The notes under the pieces are model-generated. The model was given only the letters and a program-made list of their open reading frames with translations, did not search any database and was not told the DNA's origin. Positions 35,906-43,901 of a DNA stretch of 64,000 nt are shown here, piece after piece. Source of the DNA: Zoogloeaceae bacterium (GTDB lineage Bacteria > Pseudomonadota > Gammaproteobacteria > Burkholderiales > Rhodocyclaceae); assembly GCA_024235635.1 (NCBI GenBank), contig JACKMA010000001.1, positions 558,001 to 622,000 on the forward strand, read 5' to 3'. The position numbers were made by a program, and so were the translations under genes. Each line of letters opens with the position of its first letter. Position 1 is the first letter of the stretch.

Positions 35906-36031
35906 GCCATACTCCCCCGCTTGCGGCCAATGACGTACGACAGCATAAACCACGGCAGCAGGAAGCCACTCGGGCGCGGCGCGGACCGGATCCGGCTGCG
36001 GTGGACATCGAATGTTCGGAGCGAAATCCAG

Positions 36032-37036
36032 GTGAGCCCCAGCCGAAACCGGCCGAGCCCGACCGGGCCGGGTAGTGGACCGATCGACATCATGTTCAAC
36101 CCGCGCTCGGGCGCCGGAGATCAGGCCCAGTCTCATGCGCGGGTGGCCGCCGTACTCGAGGCCGCCGCGCGACCGCACCGATTCGTCGCGATCGAGCGTC
36201 CGGAGGCCATCGGCGAACTCGCACGCACGCTCGGCGAGCGCGCCTGTGACAGCGATGGCATGGTCGTCGCGGCCGGTGGCGACGGCACCATCAACGCTGT
36301 CGTCCAGGGGCTGATCGGCAGCGGTTGCCGCTTCGGCGTGCTGCCGATGGGGACGTTCAACTACTTCGCACGCAACCACCGGATTCCGCTCGAGCCGGAA
36401 GGGGCCGCCCGGATTCTGATCACGGGTGCGGTCCGGCCGGTGCAGGTCGGCACGGTCAATCACCGCGTGTTCCTCGTCAATGCCAGTCTCGGCCTCTATC
36501 CGCGGCTGCTCGAGCAACGTGAACAGGCCAAGCGGCAATTCGGCAGAAGCCGGCTGGTGGCACTGCTGTCGGCCCTGTTCAGCCTGCTCGTCGAGCGCGG
36601 CCGGCTGAGGCTGCAACTGCACGTCGAAGGAATCCGCGACGACGTCGAGACGTCCACGCTGTTCGTCGGCAACAACCGGCTGCAACTGGATCAGGTCGGC
36701 CTGGTCGAGGCCGCGAGCATCGACCATGGCCTGCTGGCCGCCCTGCATCTGAAGCCGGTCGATCGCATCGGGTTGCTGGCACTGGCATTCCGCGGCTCCC
36801 TCGGCCTGCTCGGGGAAGCGGACGAAGTCACCAGTTTCGCGTTTCGCGAGATGACGGTGTCGAAGCCGCCAAGCCACCTACGCCGTCGCCGGTCGCCACG
36901 GATCAAGGTCGCCACCGACGGCGAGACCGGCGCGATGACGATGCCACTGCATTTCGCGATCTCGCCCGACCCGCTGTTCCTGATGATCCCACCGCCGGCC
37001 GCCGATGCCGCCTGCGCGCAGTTTGACGATGGCTAG
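36032..37036 (+). CDS. diacylglycerol kinase-family lipid kinase
   Basis: The protein has the DAGK catalytic fold: GGDGTIN nucleotide motif, MFNPRSGAGD near the start, and MGTFNYFARNH, typical of the bacterial DgkB/YegS-like group that phosphorylates lipids or long-chain bases. The start is uncertain: a GTG at 36032 with GGAG ten bases upstream gives 334 residues; ATG 36092 would begin at MFNPRSG and remove the first beta strand. It overlaps the downstream phosphoesterase by eight bases. The lipid substrate is not evident. Confidence 0.86.
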   Translation: MSPSRNRPSPTGPGSGPIDIMFNPRSGAGDQAQSHARVAAVLEAAARPHRFVAIERPEAIGELARTLGERACDSDGMVVAAGGDGTINAVVQGLIGSGCRFGVLPMGTFNYFARNHRIPLEPEGAARILITGAVRPVQVGTVNHRVFLVNASLGLYPRLLEQREQAKRQFGRSRLVALLSALFSLLVERGRLRLQLHVEGIRDDVETSTLFVGNNRLQLDQVGLVEAASIDHGLLAALHLKPVDRIGLLALAFRGSLGLLGEADEVTSFAFREMTVSKPPSHLRRRRSPRIKVATDGETGAMTMPLHFAISPDPLFLMIPPPAADAACAQFDDG

Positions 37037-37853
37037 CCTGCTGCACCTCTCCGACCCCCACTTCGGCACCGAGCGGGAACGCCCGATGGCTGCCCTGATG
37101 GAGATGCTGCGAGGCCTGACGCCGGAACACATAGTGATCTCCGGCGATCTCACCCAGCGTGCGACAGCCGATCAGTTTCGACGGGCCGCTGCCTTCGTCG
37201 AACGGCTGGGCGAGTTGGCACCGGCCGCCAGGCTGCATCTGACCCCCGGCAACCACGACTTGCCGGTGCTCGATCCACTGCAGCGGCTGCTCGATCCGTT
37301 CGCGCCGTTTCGCGCGGCCTTCGGACGATCGCCGGAGTCGGTGCATGAAGACCCATTGCTGCATTTGCAGGTGCTCAACACCGTCAGCCCGTGGCGCCAC
37401 AAGCACGGGGTCCTGCGCCGTGAACAGGTCGACCGGGTGGTAGAGCGCCTGGCCCTTGCATCGCCACGCCAGCTTCGGATGATCGTCACCCATCAGCCGC
37501 TCGCAGTGGCCCGACCCGACGACCGCCGTGACCTGCTGCGCGGGCGCCAGCAGGCACTCGAACGCTGGCCGCCGGCCGGGGCCGATCTGGTGCTCGGCGG
37601 ACACATCCACCTGCCTTACGTGGCGCGCATCGGCAACGGCCGGGCGACGTGGGTCGTACAGGCCGGCACGGTCGTCTCCAGCCGCATCCGGCACGAGGCA
37701 GGCAATTCGTTCAACCTGATTCGCTACGCTGGCGGCAACACGGGGGCGCGACCCAGTTGTGCAGTCGAACGCTGGGACTTCTGCGAGCAGCGAGGCGAAT
37801 TCCGAGCGGTCAGCGATACGCCGCTGCCGCTGGCCGCAGCAATCGATCGCTGA
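37029..37853 (+). CDS. metallophosphoesterase (3',5'-cyclic-phosphodiesterase-like)
   Basis: The 274-residue protein has all calcineurin-type motifs in order: SDPHFG, GDLTQR, GNHD, THQPL and GGHIHLPY. It resembles CpdA-like and related phosphodiesterases. The physiological substrate is unknown. The start overlaps the lipid-kinase gene by eight bases, so the two are translationally coupled and may act in one lipid or nucleotide pathway. Confidence 0.9.
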   Translation: MASLLHLSDPHFGTERERPMAALMEMLRGLTPEHIVISGDLTQRATADQFRRAAAFVERLGELAPAARLHLTPGNHDLPVLDPLQRLLDPFAPFRAAFGRSPESVHEDPLLHLQVLNTVSPWRHKHGVLRREQVDRVVERLALASPRQLRMIVTHQPLAVARPDDRRDLLRGRQQALERWPPAGADLVLGGHIHLPYVARIGNGRATWVVQAGTVVSSRIRHEAGNSFNLIRYAGGNTGARPSCAVERWDFCEQRGEFRAVSDTPLPLAAAIDR

Positions 37854-38051
37854 CGATGCCGGACCCGTCGCCGGGACCTGCGGGCGCATCGCTCGCAACG
37901 GCATTGTCGCCGGCCGTGGTCGATGCGGATGCAGCGACGTGGGCATCCCGGCACAACCCGAGTATCGTCTTGCACTGCGCCCCCGGCGGCGGACGCGGCC
38001 AGACCCGGGCGCAAGCAACAGACCGACAACCGGCACAACGGAGAGACTTGG

Positions 38052-38588
38052 ATGCCCCAGTTCAACAACGTCATGATCGTCACCGAGGAGACTGCCGGCG
38101 AGGGGTCGCCGCTGTTGTTCCCGAAATTCTCGAGTTGCACCGGCGTGGTCGCGGTGCTGCCGAACACCCTGGTCGGCGCGCATTTCACGATGGACATCTG
38201 GGCCGGTGACCAGCCCGCGAAACATACGCAAAAGACCCTGGACCGTCTGGTCGCAAAGATCAACGATCGCCAGATCGACCGCCTGGTGATCGTCGGATTC
38301 AATCAGAACCACAATCCGCGCAAGCTCGCAAATGCGCTCGGCGTCGCGCCGGCCGCTTGCGACGCCTACGACATCGGCCGCAAGAACATCGCCGAACTGA
38401 CGGTGATCGTCACCTTCATCGGCCAGGGTGTCCGGCCCCAGGTCGAATACAAGCGGCAGTCAAAGGTCAACTACAATGAATATCCCAGACAGATCAACAG
38501 CCTGGAAGACTTGAGGCAAGGCGCTCCGGGTGACGCCACGACCGGCAAGCTGCACGGCCTGCGCAAGCACTTCGTAGCGCTGGGGTAG
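38052..38588 (+). CDS. conserved-looking protein of unknown function, possible CheD/CNF fold
   Basis: The 178-residue protein was not assigned to a family. It has no signal peptide or membrane helix. Residues 27-47 (SSCTGVVAVLPNTLVGAHFT) look like the CheD motif in which a Cys is followed about 15-17 residues later by His: here Cys29, His44 and Thr46. The rest is a mixed alpha/beta sequence (DRLVIVGFNQNHNPRKLANA). GAGAG precedes the ATG. It is the third gene after the lipid kinase and phosphoesterase. A CNF/CheD-like deamidase is one hypothesis; function remains unknown. Confidence 0.7.
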   Translation: MPQFNNVMIVTEETAGEGSPLLFPKFSSCTGVVAVLPNTLVGAHFTMDIWAGDQPAKHTQKTLDRLVAKINDRQIDRLVIVGFNQNHNPRKLANALGVAPAACDAYDIGRKNIAELTVIVTFIGQGVRPQVEYKRQSKVNYNEYPRQINSLEDLRQGAPGDATTGKLHGLRKHFVALG

Positions 38589-38686
38589 GCGCCCGACAAC
38601 GCGACGCCGGCAAACGTCGGCGATCTGCGGGCGCGAGCCGGGCAAGCGCCGGCGGCGTCACCGGTCGCCGGCCCGCCGGCCGTGCC

Positions 38687-38977
38687 TCACTCGCACTTTG
38701 CCCGGGTATGTGCCAGGCAGCGTTCGATCTCGCTCACGTCGATCCGGCGACCGGCTTTCGCCCTGATCGACAGCAAAATGTCGCTGCCGGACCGGTTCAC
38801 ACCGACCGATTCGACCTTGCGGTACTCATCGGTCGGACAGGTGCATCGCCCCTCCTGGCACTCGCGGAAGGCCGCCAGCAGGCGGTCCGTTCGACCTTCG
38901 ACATCGCTGACCTGCACCTCGACACCATCCTGCTTGCGGACGATCTTCGTCTTCACCTTGCACCCCCGCCATGGCAA
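38687..38977 (-). CDS. small Cys-containing protein of unknown function
   Basis: The 96-residue product is hydrophilic, with a CX6CXC-type cluster (ECQEGRCTCPTDEY) and a further Cys at the end (AKCE). It has no signal peptide. The codon pattern looks real. The start may be the ATG at 38977 or the GTG at 38956, which follows GGGGGTG. No family is recognised. The cysteines could bind a metal. It is convergent with the gene at 38052. Confidence 0.55.
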   Translation of the reverse strand: MPWRGCKVKTKIVRKQDGVEVQVSDVEGRTDRLLAAFRECQEGRCTCPTDEYRKVESVGVNRSGSDILLSIRAKAGRRIDVSEIERCLAHTRAKCE

Positions 38978-39187
38978 CTCGGCGCTGCCAGCGGCGCCGC
39001 TTATCGAATTCTAGGACGTTCGCCGGCATTGCGGTGTCCGTCGCCAGTCCCAGTCGCCTGCGTCTTCGCACAGGGCTGGCTAGACTGTTGCCGGCAATGC
39101 CGGGTGCAATCCGCTTGCCGCCCCCGGCGCAACCGGTCGGCTCGCGTCAGGATTTGATCAACCGACGAGACAGGCGCAGGAACCAGA

Positions 39188-40078
39188 ATGACTCGCCCCG
39201 ACAGATCCGACGATGCCAGTGAACTCCGCTGTGCGCCGCCAACGGCCCCTCGCGCTGCGACACCCGATCGCGACATGCCGCCTCGACGGCGGCGCTCGGT
39301 GCTGTACATACCCGGCATGGACTGTCCGTCGGAAGAACAGCAGATTCGCCTGCGGCTCGCCGACGCGGACATCGCGGCAATGCGCTTCGATCTCCCGGGC
39401 CGGCGGCTGGTGGTCGAGCATGCCGGCGACCCGAGCGACATCGTGCAGCGACTGGAACCGCTCGGCTTTGGCGCCGAGCTGCAGGCGAGCGACTGGCTGG
39501 CGGCCGACGACCGGCCGGCGACCGTCGGCGACGACGCCGAGGCACACGTGCTGCGCCTGCTGCTGGCCATCAACGGGCTGATGTTCGTGATCGAGATGAT
39601 CGCCGGCTGGTGGGCGGGCTCTAGCGGCCTGGTCGCCGACGCCGCCGACATGTTCGCCGATGCGGGCGTCTATGGCGTCGCGCTGTATGCGGTCGGCCGT
39701 TCCGCCCGCCACAAGCGGTTCGCAGCGCGCCTGTCGGGCGTGCTGCAACTGCTGCTCGCAGTCGGCGTGCTGGTCGAGACGGTACGCCGCGCGGCGGTTG
39801 GCGGCATGCCCGAGGAAATCACCATGATCGGCGTGTCGCTGCTGGCACTCGCCGCCAATGTCGCTTGTCTGGCATTGGTCTCGCGCCACCGCGACGGCGG
39901 CGTGCACATGCGCGCGAGCTATATCTTCTCGGCCAACGACGTGCTGGCCAATCTCGGCGTCATGGTGGCCGCTGTCCTGGTGGCATGGACCTCGAGCCCC
40001 TGGCCCGACCGGGTCATCGGCTGCACCATCGGCATCGTCGTGCTGACCGGCGCGATCCGCATCCTGCGACTGCGCTGA
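39188..40078 (+). CDS. cation transporter with N-terminal HMA-like domain
   Basis: The 296-residue protein has an HMA-like domain at about residues 38-100 (SVLYIPGMDCPSEEQQIRLR) joined to a six-helix cation-diffusion-facilitator membrane domain (VADAADMFADAGVYGVALYA; DVLANLGVM). The HMA site has only one Cys (MDCPSEE) in the place of CXXC. The usual cytoplasmic C-terminal CDF domain is missing. Such HMA-CDF hybrids are seen in proteobacterial metal-resistance settings; zinc, cobalt or another divalent metal is possible. Confidence 0.87.
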   Translation: MTRPDRSDDASELRCAPPTAPRAATPDRDMPPRRRRSVLYIPGMDCPSEEQQIRLRLADADIAAMRFDLPGRRLVVEHAGDPSDIVQRLEPLGFGAELQASDWLAADDRPATVGDDAEAHVLRLLLAINGLMFVIEMIAGWWAGSSGLVADAADMFADAGVYGVALYAVGRSARHKRFAARLSGVLQLLLAVGVLVETVRRAAVGGMPEEITMIGVSLLALAANVACLALVSRHRDGGVHMRASYIFSANDVLANLGVMVAAVLVAWTSSPWPDRVIGCTIGIVVLTGAIRILRLR

Positions 40079-40145
40079 GCGCGCTCCCCACGGTGCGACC
40101 CGGCGCGGCCGTTCCGCGCCCGGCTGCGCCCACCTTGCCGCCGAA

Positions 40146-41348
40146 TTACCAGGAGGTTTCCTTTTCGGCCGTCGACGAGATCTTGTGCAGTGCGAGGTCT
40201 GCCCCCTCGAATTCCTGCTCCGGGTCGAGCCGCAGCCCCATCACGGCCTTGATCCCGCCATATACCAGGATGCCACCGACCACCGCCACCGCGATGCCGG
40301 CGATCGTACCGACCAACTGGCTGGCGAAGCTGATCCCGCCGAGTCCGCCGAGCGCGGTGCTGCCGAAGATGCCCGCGGCGATCCCGCCCCACGCCCCGCA
40401 CAGGCCGTGCAGCGGCCACACGCCGAGCACGTCGTCGATCTTCCATCGGTTCTGGGCGATCGTGAACAACTGGACGAACAGCACGCCGGCGACTGCGCCG
40501 ACCACCAGGGCACCGACCGGATGCATCAGGTCGGAACCGGCGCAGACGGCCACCAGACCGGCCAGCGGCCCGTTGTGGACGAAGCCCGGGTCATTTCGGC
40601 CGGCCAGCAGTGCCGCCAGCGTTCCGCCGACCATCGCCATCAGCGAATTCAGCGCCACCAGGCCGTTGATCGCCTCGAGCCGCTGCGCACTCATGACGTT
40701 GAAGCCAAACCAGCCGACCGTCAGGATCCAGGCACCCAGCGCGAGGAAGGGAATGCTCGACGGTGGATGCGCGGCGATCGCCCCGCTTTTCTGATAGCGG
40801 CCACGCCGCGCACCCAGCAGCATCACCGCCGGCAAGGCGATCCAGCCGCCGACGGCGTGCACGACCACGCTGCCGGCAAAATCGTGGAACTGTGCACCGA
40901 AGCTCGATTCGAGCCATCCCTGCAGGCCGAGGTTGCCGTTCCAGACGATGCCCTCGAAGAAGGGATAGACCAGTCCGACCAGAAAGAAGGTGGCGATGAG
41001 TTGCGGCGTGAAGCGCGCGCGCTCGGCAATGCCGCCCGAAATGATCGCCGGGATCGCGGCCGCGAAGGTCAGCAGGAAGAAGAACTTGACCAGCTCATAG
41101 CCGCCCTGCGAAGCCAGCTGTTCGGCGCCGACCAGGAAGCCGGTGCCATAGGCCACCCAGTAACCCAGGAAGAAATAGGCCAGCGTGGACATCCCGAAGT
41201 CGGTCAGAATCTTGACCAGGGCATTGACTTGATTCTTTCGCCGCACGGTGCCGACCTCGAGAAACGCGAACCCGGCGTGCATCGCCAGCACCATGATGGC
41301 GCCCAGCAGAATGAACAGGACGTCGCCGCCCACCTTGAACTCTTCCAT
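40146..41348 (-). CDS. amt: ammonium transporter Amt
   Basis: The 400-residue channel has about 11 membrane helices with the Amt signature DFAGSVVVHAVGGWIALP and the second pore His in HGLCGAWGGIAAG. It conducts ammonium across the inner membrane. A glnK gene normally lies next to amtB, but none is present here. AGGGGAG precedes the ATG. A sigma-54-type promoter and NtrC-like sites lie upstream, so nitrogen-limitation control is likely. Confidence 0.94.
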   Translation of the reverse strand: MEEFKVGGDVLFILLGAIMVLAMHAGFAFLEVGTVRRKNQVNALVKILTDFGMSTLAYFFLGYWVAYGTGFLVGAEQLASQGGYELVKFFFLLTFAAAIPAIISGGIAERARFTPQLIATFFLVGLVYPFFEGIVWNGNLGLQGWLESSFGAQFHDFAGSVVVHAVGGWIALPAVMLLGARRGRYQKSGAIAAHPPSSIPFLALGAWILTVGWFGFNVMSAQRLEAINGLVALNSLMAMVGGTLAALLAGRNDPGFVHNGPLAGLVAVCAGSDLMHPVGALVVGAVAGVLFVQLFTIAQNRWKIDDVLGVWPLHGLCGAWGGIAAGIFGSTALGGLGGISFASQLVGTIAGIAVAVVGGILVYGGIKAVMGLRLDPEQEFEGADLALHKISSTAEKETSW

Positions 41349-41383
41349 CGCCTACTCCCCTTTTGCACAATGGGGGCGCACGA

Positions 41384-41399
41384 AGCGAAGACCATACCA
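41384..41399 (-). promoter_or_regulatory. sigma-54-type promoter of amt
   Basis: The minus strand reads TGGTATGGTCTTCGCTT with the GG (41397-41398) and GC (41385-41386) spaced by ten bases, as required for sigma-54. The start point would lie near 41373, leaving a leader of about 25 bases before amt. Confidence 0.55.
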
Positions 41400-41438
41400 A
41401 CAATGGGGCATCCATATTTCAATCACTTAGCGAAATCA

Positions 41439-41477
41439 TGCACCACACTTGCGAACGATATGCCCACAATTTGTGCA
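41439..41477. promoter_or_regulatory. NtrC-like sites upstream of amt
   Basis: TGCCCACAATTTGTGCA (41461-41477) has the 6-5-6 dyad layout of NtrC sites, centred about 96 bases ahead of the inferred start. A half-site, TGCACC (41439-41444), lies nearer. A third dyad, GCCCCATATTGGGGC at 41493-41507, is less like the consensus. Confidence 0.5.
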
Positions 41478-41562
41478 TTCACCGGGAGGCTCGCCCCATA
41501 TTGGGGCAATTTTTCGCCGGTTTTCTCTGAAATGGTGCGTTCGCCGCCTGCGACGGTGGCCC

Positions 41563-42825
41563 TCATCGGGCGGGCGTGGCTTCCGGCTCGTAATCGGGCG
41601 GCAGCAACACCCACATCCGTCCCTGCTGTCGCATGCGACCGGCCATCGCGCCGGCTTCTGCGCCGAAGCCCCAGAAGAAATCGGCGCGCACACCGCCCTT
41701 GATCGCCCCCCCGGTGTCCTGGGCAACCACCAGGCGACGCAGCGGCGTCTGGCTGGCGGGTTCCGTGGTGTCGAGCAAGACCGGCGCACCGAGCGGCACG
41801 CTGCGGGGATCCACCGCGATGCTTCGGCCCGCCGTCAGGGCGACGCCCAGCGCACCCAGCGGGCCACCATCGCCGGCCGGCAGTTGCCGGAAGAAGACAT
41901 AGCCCGGATTGACGCCAAGCAGTTCCTCGAGGCGTTGTGGATGCGCGCGAGCCCATGCCTTGATGCCTGCCATCGAAGCGTCGGACAGGGTCATTTCGCC
42001 CTGTTCGATCAACCAGCGTCCGATCGATACGTACGGGTGTCCGTTGTGATTGGCGTAACCGATGCGCACCAGACTGCCATCCGGCAGTTGGACCCGGCCC
42101 GACCCCTGCACCTGCAGGAAGAAGAGCTCGATCGGGTCGTCCGCCCACAGCAGGACCGGCGCCGGCAAGGCATCCCCGAGCGCCATGATCTCGGCCCGGG
42201 TCCAGTAGGGCTCGAGCACGCCGCCGACGAGCCGACCCCGCAGCCGCAGCTTCTCCAGCTCGGGATACACGTCGGCCAGTTCGACACTGACGAGATCGTC
42301 CGGCACGCCGTGGATCGGCCAATGCGCTTGCGCATCGCGGACCAGCCGCCCATGGATCAGCGGTTCGTAGTAGCCGGTGACCAGGCCGCTCTCGCTGCCG
42401 TCCGCATTGACGACCTGCCAGGGTACGAGACCGGATCGCAGCACGGCGGCCAGTTCTCGCCGTCCGGCACCCGCCGGCAACGCGGTGAGGGATCCGCAGA
42501 ATTCGCGCCAGCGCGGCTGGCCGGCCAGCTTGTCGCACGAAGCCGCAAGCGCCGGCAGCGCCTCGGCGAGCGCATCGTCGGCAATCCCCGGAAGATCCGA
42601 CCAGACCGCCGGCCGCAAGGTCGCCGGCCCATCCGTTGCAGCGGCCGCTGGCGTCCGCGCAGCGGGCGCCTCGGGGCACTTGGGGCACGGCGCACATGCC
42701 GGGCAGGCCGGACATTCGGTGGTCGGGCAGGTCACCGGATGCAATTCGACCGGCGATGGCGCAAAACAGCCACCCAGCAGGATCGTCAGCCAGCCGGCGA
42801 ACAGGTGCTTCGAGGCCTGGGGCAT
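41563..42825 (-). CDS. mltA: membrane-bound lytic murein transglycosylase A
   Basis: MltA cleaves glycan strands of peptidoglycan from the outer membrane. The 420 residues begin with a lipoprotein signal (lipobox LGGC, Cys20) and contain the MltA core (TGYYEPLIHGRL; LFFLQVQGSGRV; GYANHNGHPY) and the 3D domain with QDTGGAIKG and the catalytic Asp in RADFFWG. Just after the lipid-modified Cys there is an unusual Cys/Pro-rich linker with Cys at residues 38, 41, 44, 47 and 50. Confidence 0.94.
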   Translation of the reverse strand: MPQASKHLFAGWLTILLGGCFAPSPVELHPVTCPTTECPACPACAPCPKCPEAPAARTPAAAATDGPATLRPAVWSDLPGIADDALAEALPALAASCDKLAGQPRWREFCGSLTALPAGAGRRELAAVLRSGLVPWQVVNADGSESGLVTGYYEPLIHGRLVRDAQAHWPIHGVPDDLVSVELADVYPELEKLRLRGRLVGGVLEPYWTRAEIMALGDALPAPVLLWADDPIELFFLQVQGSGRVQLPDGSLVRIGYANHNGHPYVSIGRWLIEQGEMTLSDASMAGIKAWARAHPQRLEELLGVNPGYVFFRQLPAGDGGPLGALGVALTAGRSIAVDPRSVPLGAPVLLDTTEPASQTPLRRLVVAQDTGGAIKGGVRADFFWGFGAEAGAMAGRMRQQGRMWVLLPPDYEPEATPAR

Positions 42826-42919
42826 GGGTATCGGTTACACTCGCGGACGCACGGCGGGCAGTATAAGACGCCCGCCCTCGACGCAACCGAGAACCACCAA
42901 ACCGCCGACCGGAATCCCG

Positions 42920-43039
42920 ATGTGGGTCATTTTTCTCGAAGCACTGGTGGCCCTGACGCTGCTGCTGGTGATCGTCTGGGCCACCTGGCCACGCAAGAAC
43001 CGCAAGTCCGACACCAACGACGATGAACGAGACACCTGA
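42920..43039 (+). CDS. 39-residue single-helix membrane protein
   Basis: The small protein reads MWVIFLEALVALTLLLVIVW and ends with a charged tail (RKNRKSDTNDDERDT). One N-terminal membrane helix is predicted. The stop overlaps the DUF815 gene by 17 bases, so translation is probably coupled. It lies divergent from mltA. No function is known; it could be an anchor or accessory of the ATPase. Confidence 0.6.
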   Translation: MWVIFLEALVALTLLLVIVWATWPRKNRKSDTNDDERDT

Positions 43040-43901
43040 GCTTGCGGCCCTGCTCGCCCGGGCCGAGCGCGTCCTCGAGCGGCTCGAGGCGATCCTGCCC
43101 GCCCCGCCCGAAGCGCCGGACTGGCACGCATCGACGGCCTTTCGCTGGCGCCGGCGCAACGGCCGCGCCGCGCTCGAGGCGGTGACCGAACCCCACCGCA
43201 TCCGCTTGTCGGATCTGAAGGATGTGGACGAGCAGAAGCGACGCATCGAGCAGAACACGCGCCAGTTCCTGGCGGGCCGCCACGCCAACAACGTGCTGCT
43301 GACCGGTGCTCGCGGCACCGGCAAGTCCTCGCTGATCAAGGCCTTGCTGACCGCCCATGCCAAACGCGGGCTGCGCCTGATCGAGGTGGACAAGGGCGAT
43401 CTGATCGACCTGCCGGACATCGTCGATCTCGTCCGGGACCGACCCGAGCGTTTCATCCTGTTCTGCGACGACCTGTCGTTCGAGGAAGGCGAGGCCGCCT
43501 ACAAGGCGCTGAAGAGCGTGCTCGACGGGTCGGTCGCGGCGGTGGCCGACAATGTTCTGATCTACGCCACGTCGAACCGTCGTCACCTGATGCCCGAATA
43601 CATGGACGAGAATCTCCAGGCCCGCCACGTCGACGGCGAGGTCCATCCGGGAGAAGCGGTCGAGGAAAAGATCTCGTTGTCCGAACGCTTCGGGCTGTGG
43701 CTCTCGTTCTATCCGTTCAGCCAGGATGAGTACCTGCACGTGGTCGCCCACTGGCTCAAGCAGTTCAAGCTTCCCGCCGACGCCATCGAATCGGCACGCG
43801 GCGAGGCACTGCAATGGGCACTGATGCGGGGCTCGCGCAGCGGCCGGGTCGCCTGGCAGTTCGCCCGCGACTACGCCGGCCGCCGCGAGGGCGGCGAATG
43901 A
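43023..43901 (+). CDS. DUF815 AAA ATPase
   Basis: The 292-residue protein is a DUF815-type ATP-binding protein with Walker A GARGTGKSSL (near residue 95), Walker B FILFCDDLSF and sensor-like YATSNRRHLMPEY. The C-terminal part (FGLWLSFYPFSQDEYL) is conserved in the family. The role is unknown. The stop overlaps the mutT-thiE start as ATGA. Confidence 0.92.
   Translation: MNETPELAALLARAERVLERLEAILPAPPEAPDWHASTAFRWRRRNGRAALEAVTEPHRIRLSDLKDVDEQKRRIEQNTRQFLAGRHANNVLLTGARGTGKSSLIKALLTAHAKRGLRLIEVDKGDLIDLPDIVDLVRDRPERFILFCDDLSFEEGEAAYKALKSVLDGSVAAVADNVLIYATSNRRHLMPEYMDENLQARHVDGEVHPGEAVEEKISLSERFGLWLSFYPFSQDEYLHVVAHWLKQFKLPADAIESARGEALQWALMRGSRSGRVAWQFARDYAGRREGGE

Noticed and set aside
35906..36877. 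Upstream extension of the MaoC-like gene to 36877
   Set aside because: It runs antisense through the DAGK-family gene and has no ribosome site, unlike the ATG at 35905.
41502..41516. Plus-strand GG-N10-GC match near 41.5 kb as a sigma-54 promoter
   Set aside because: It points away from amt, toward the 3' end of mltA on the opposite strand, with no gene to drive.
41423..43456. 677-codon minus-strand frame over mltA and the DUF815 gene
   Set aside because: It runs out of frame with mltA and antisense to DUF815, both of which have strong motifs.
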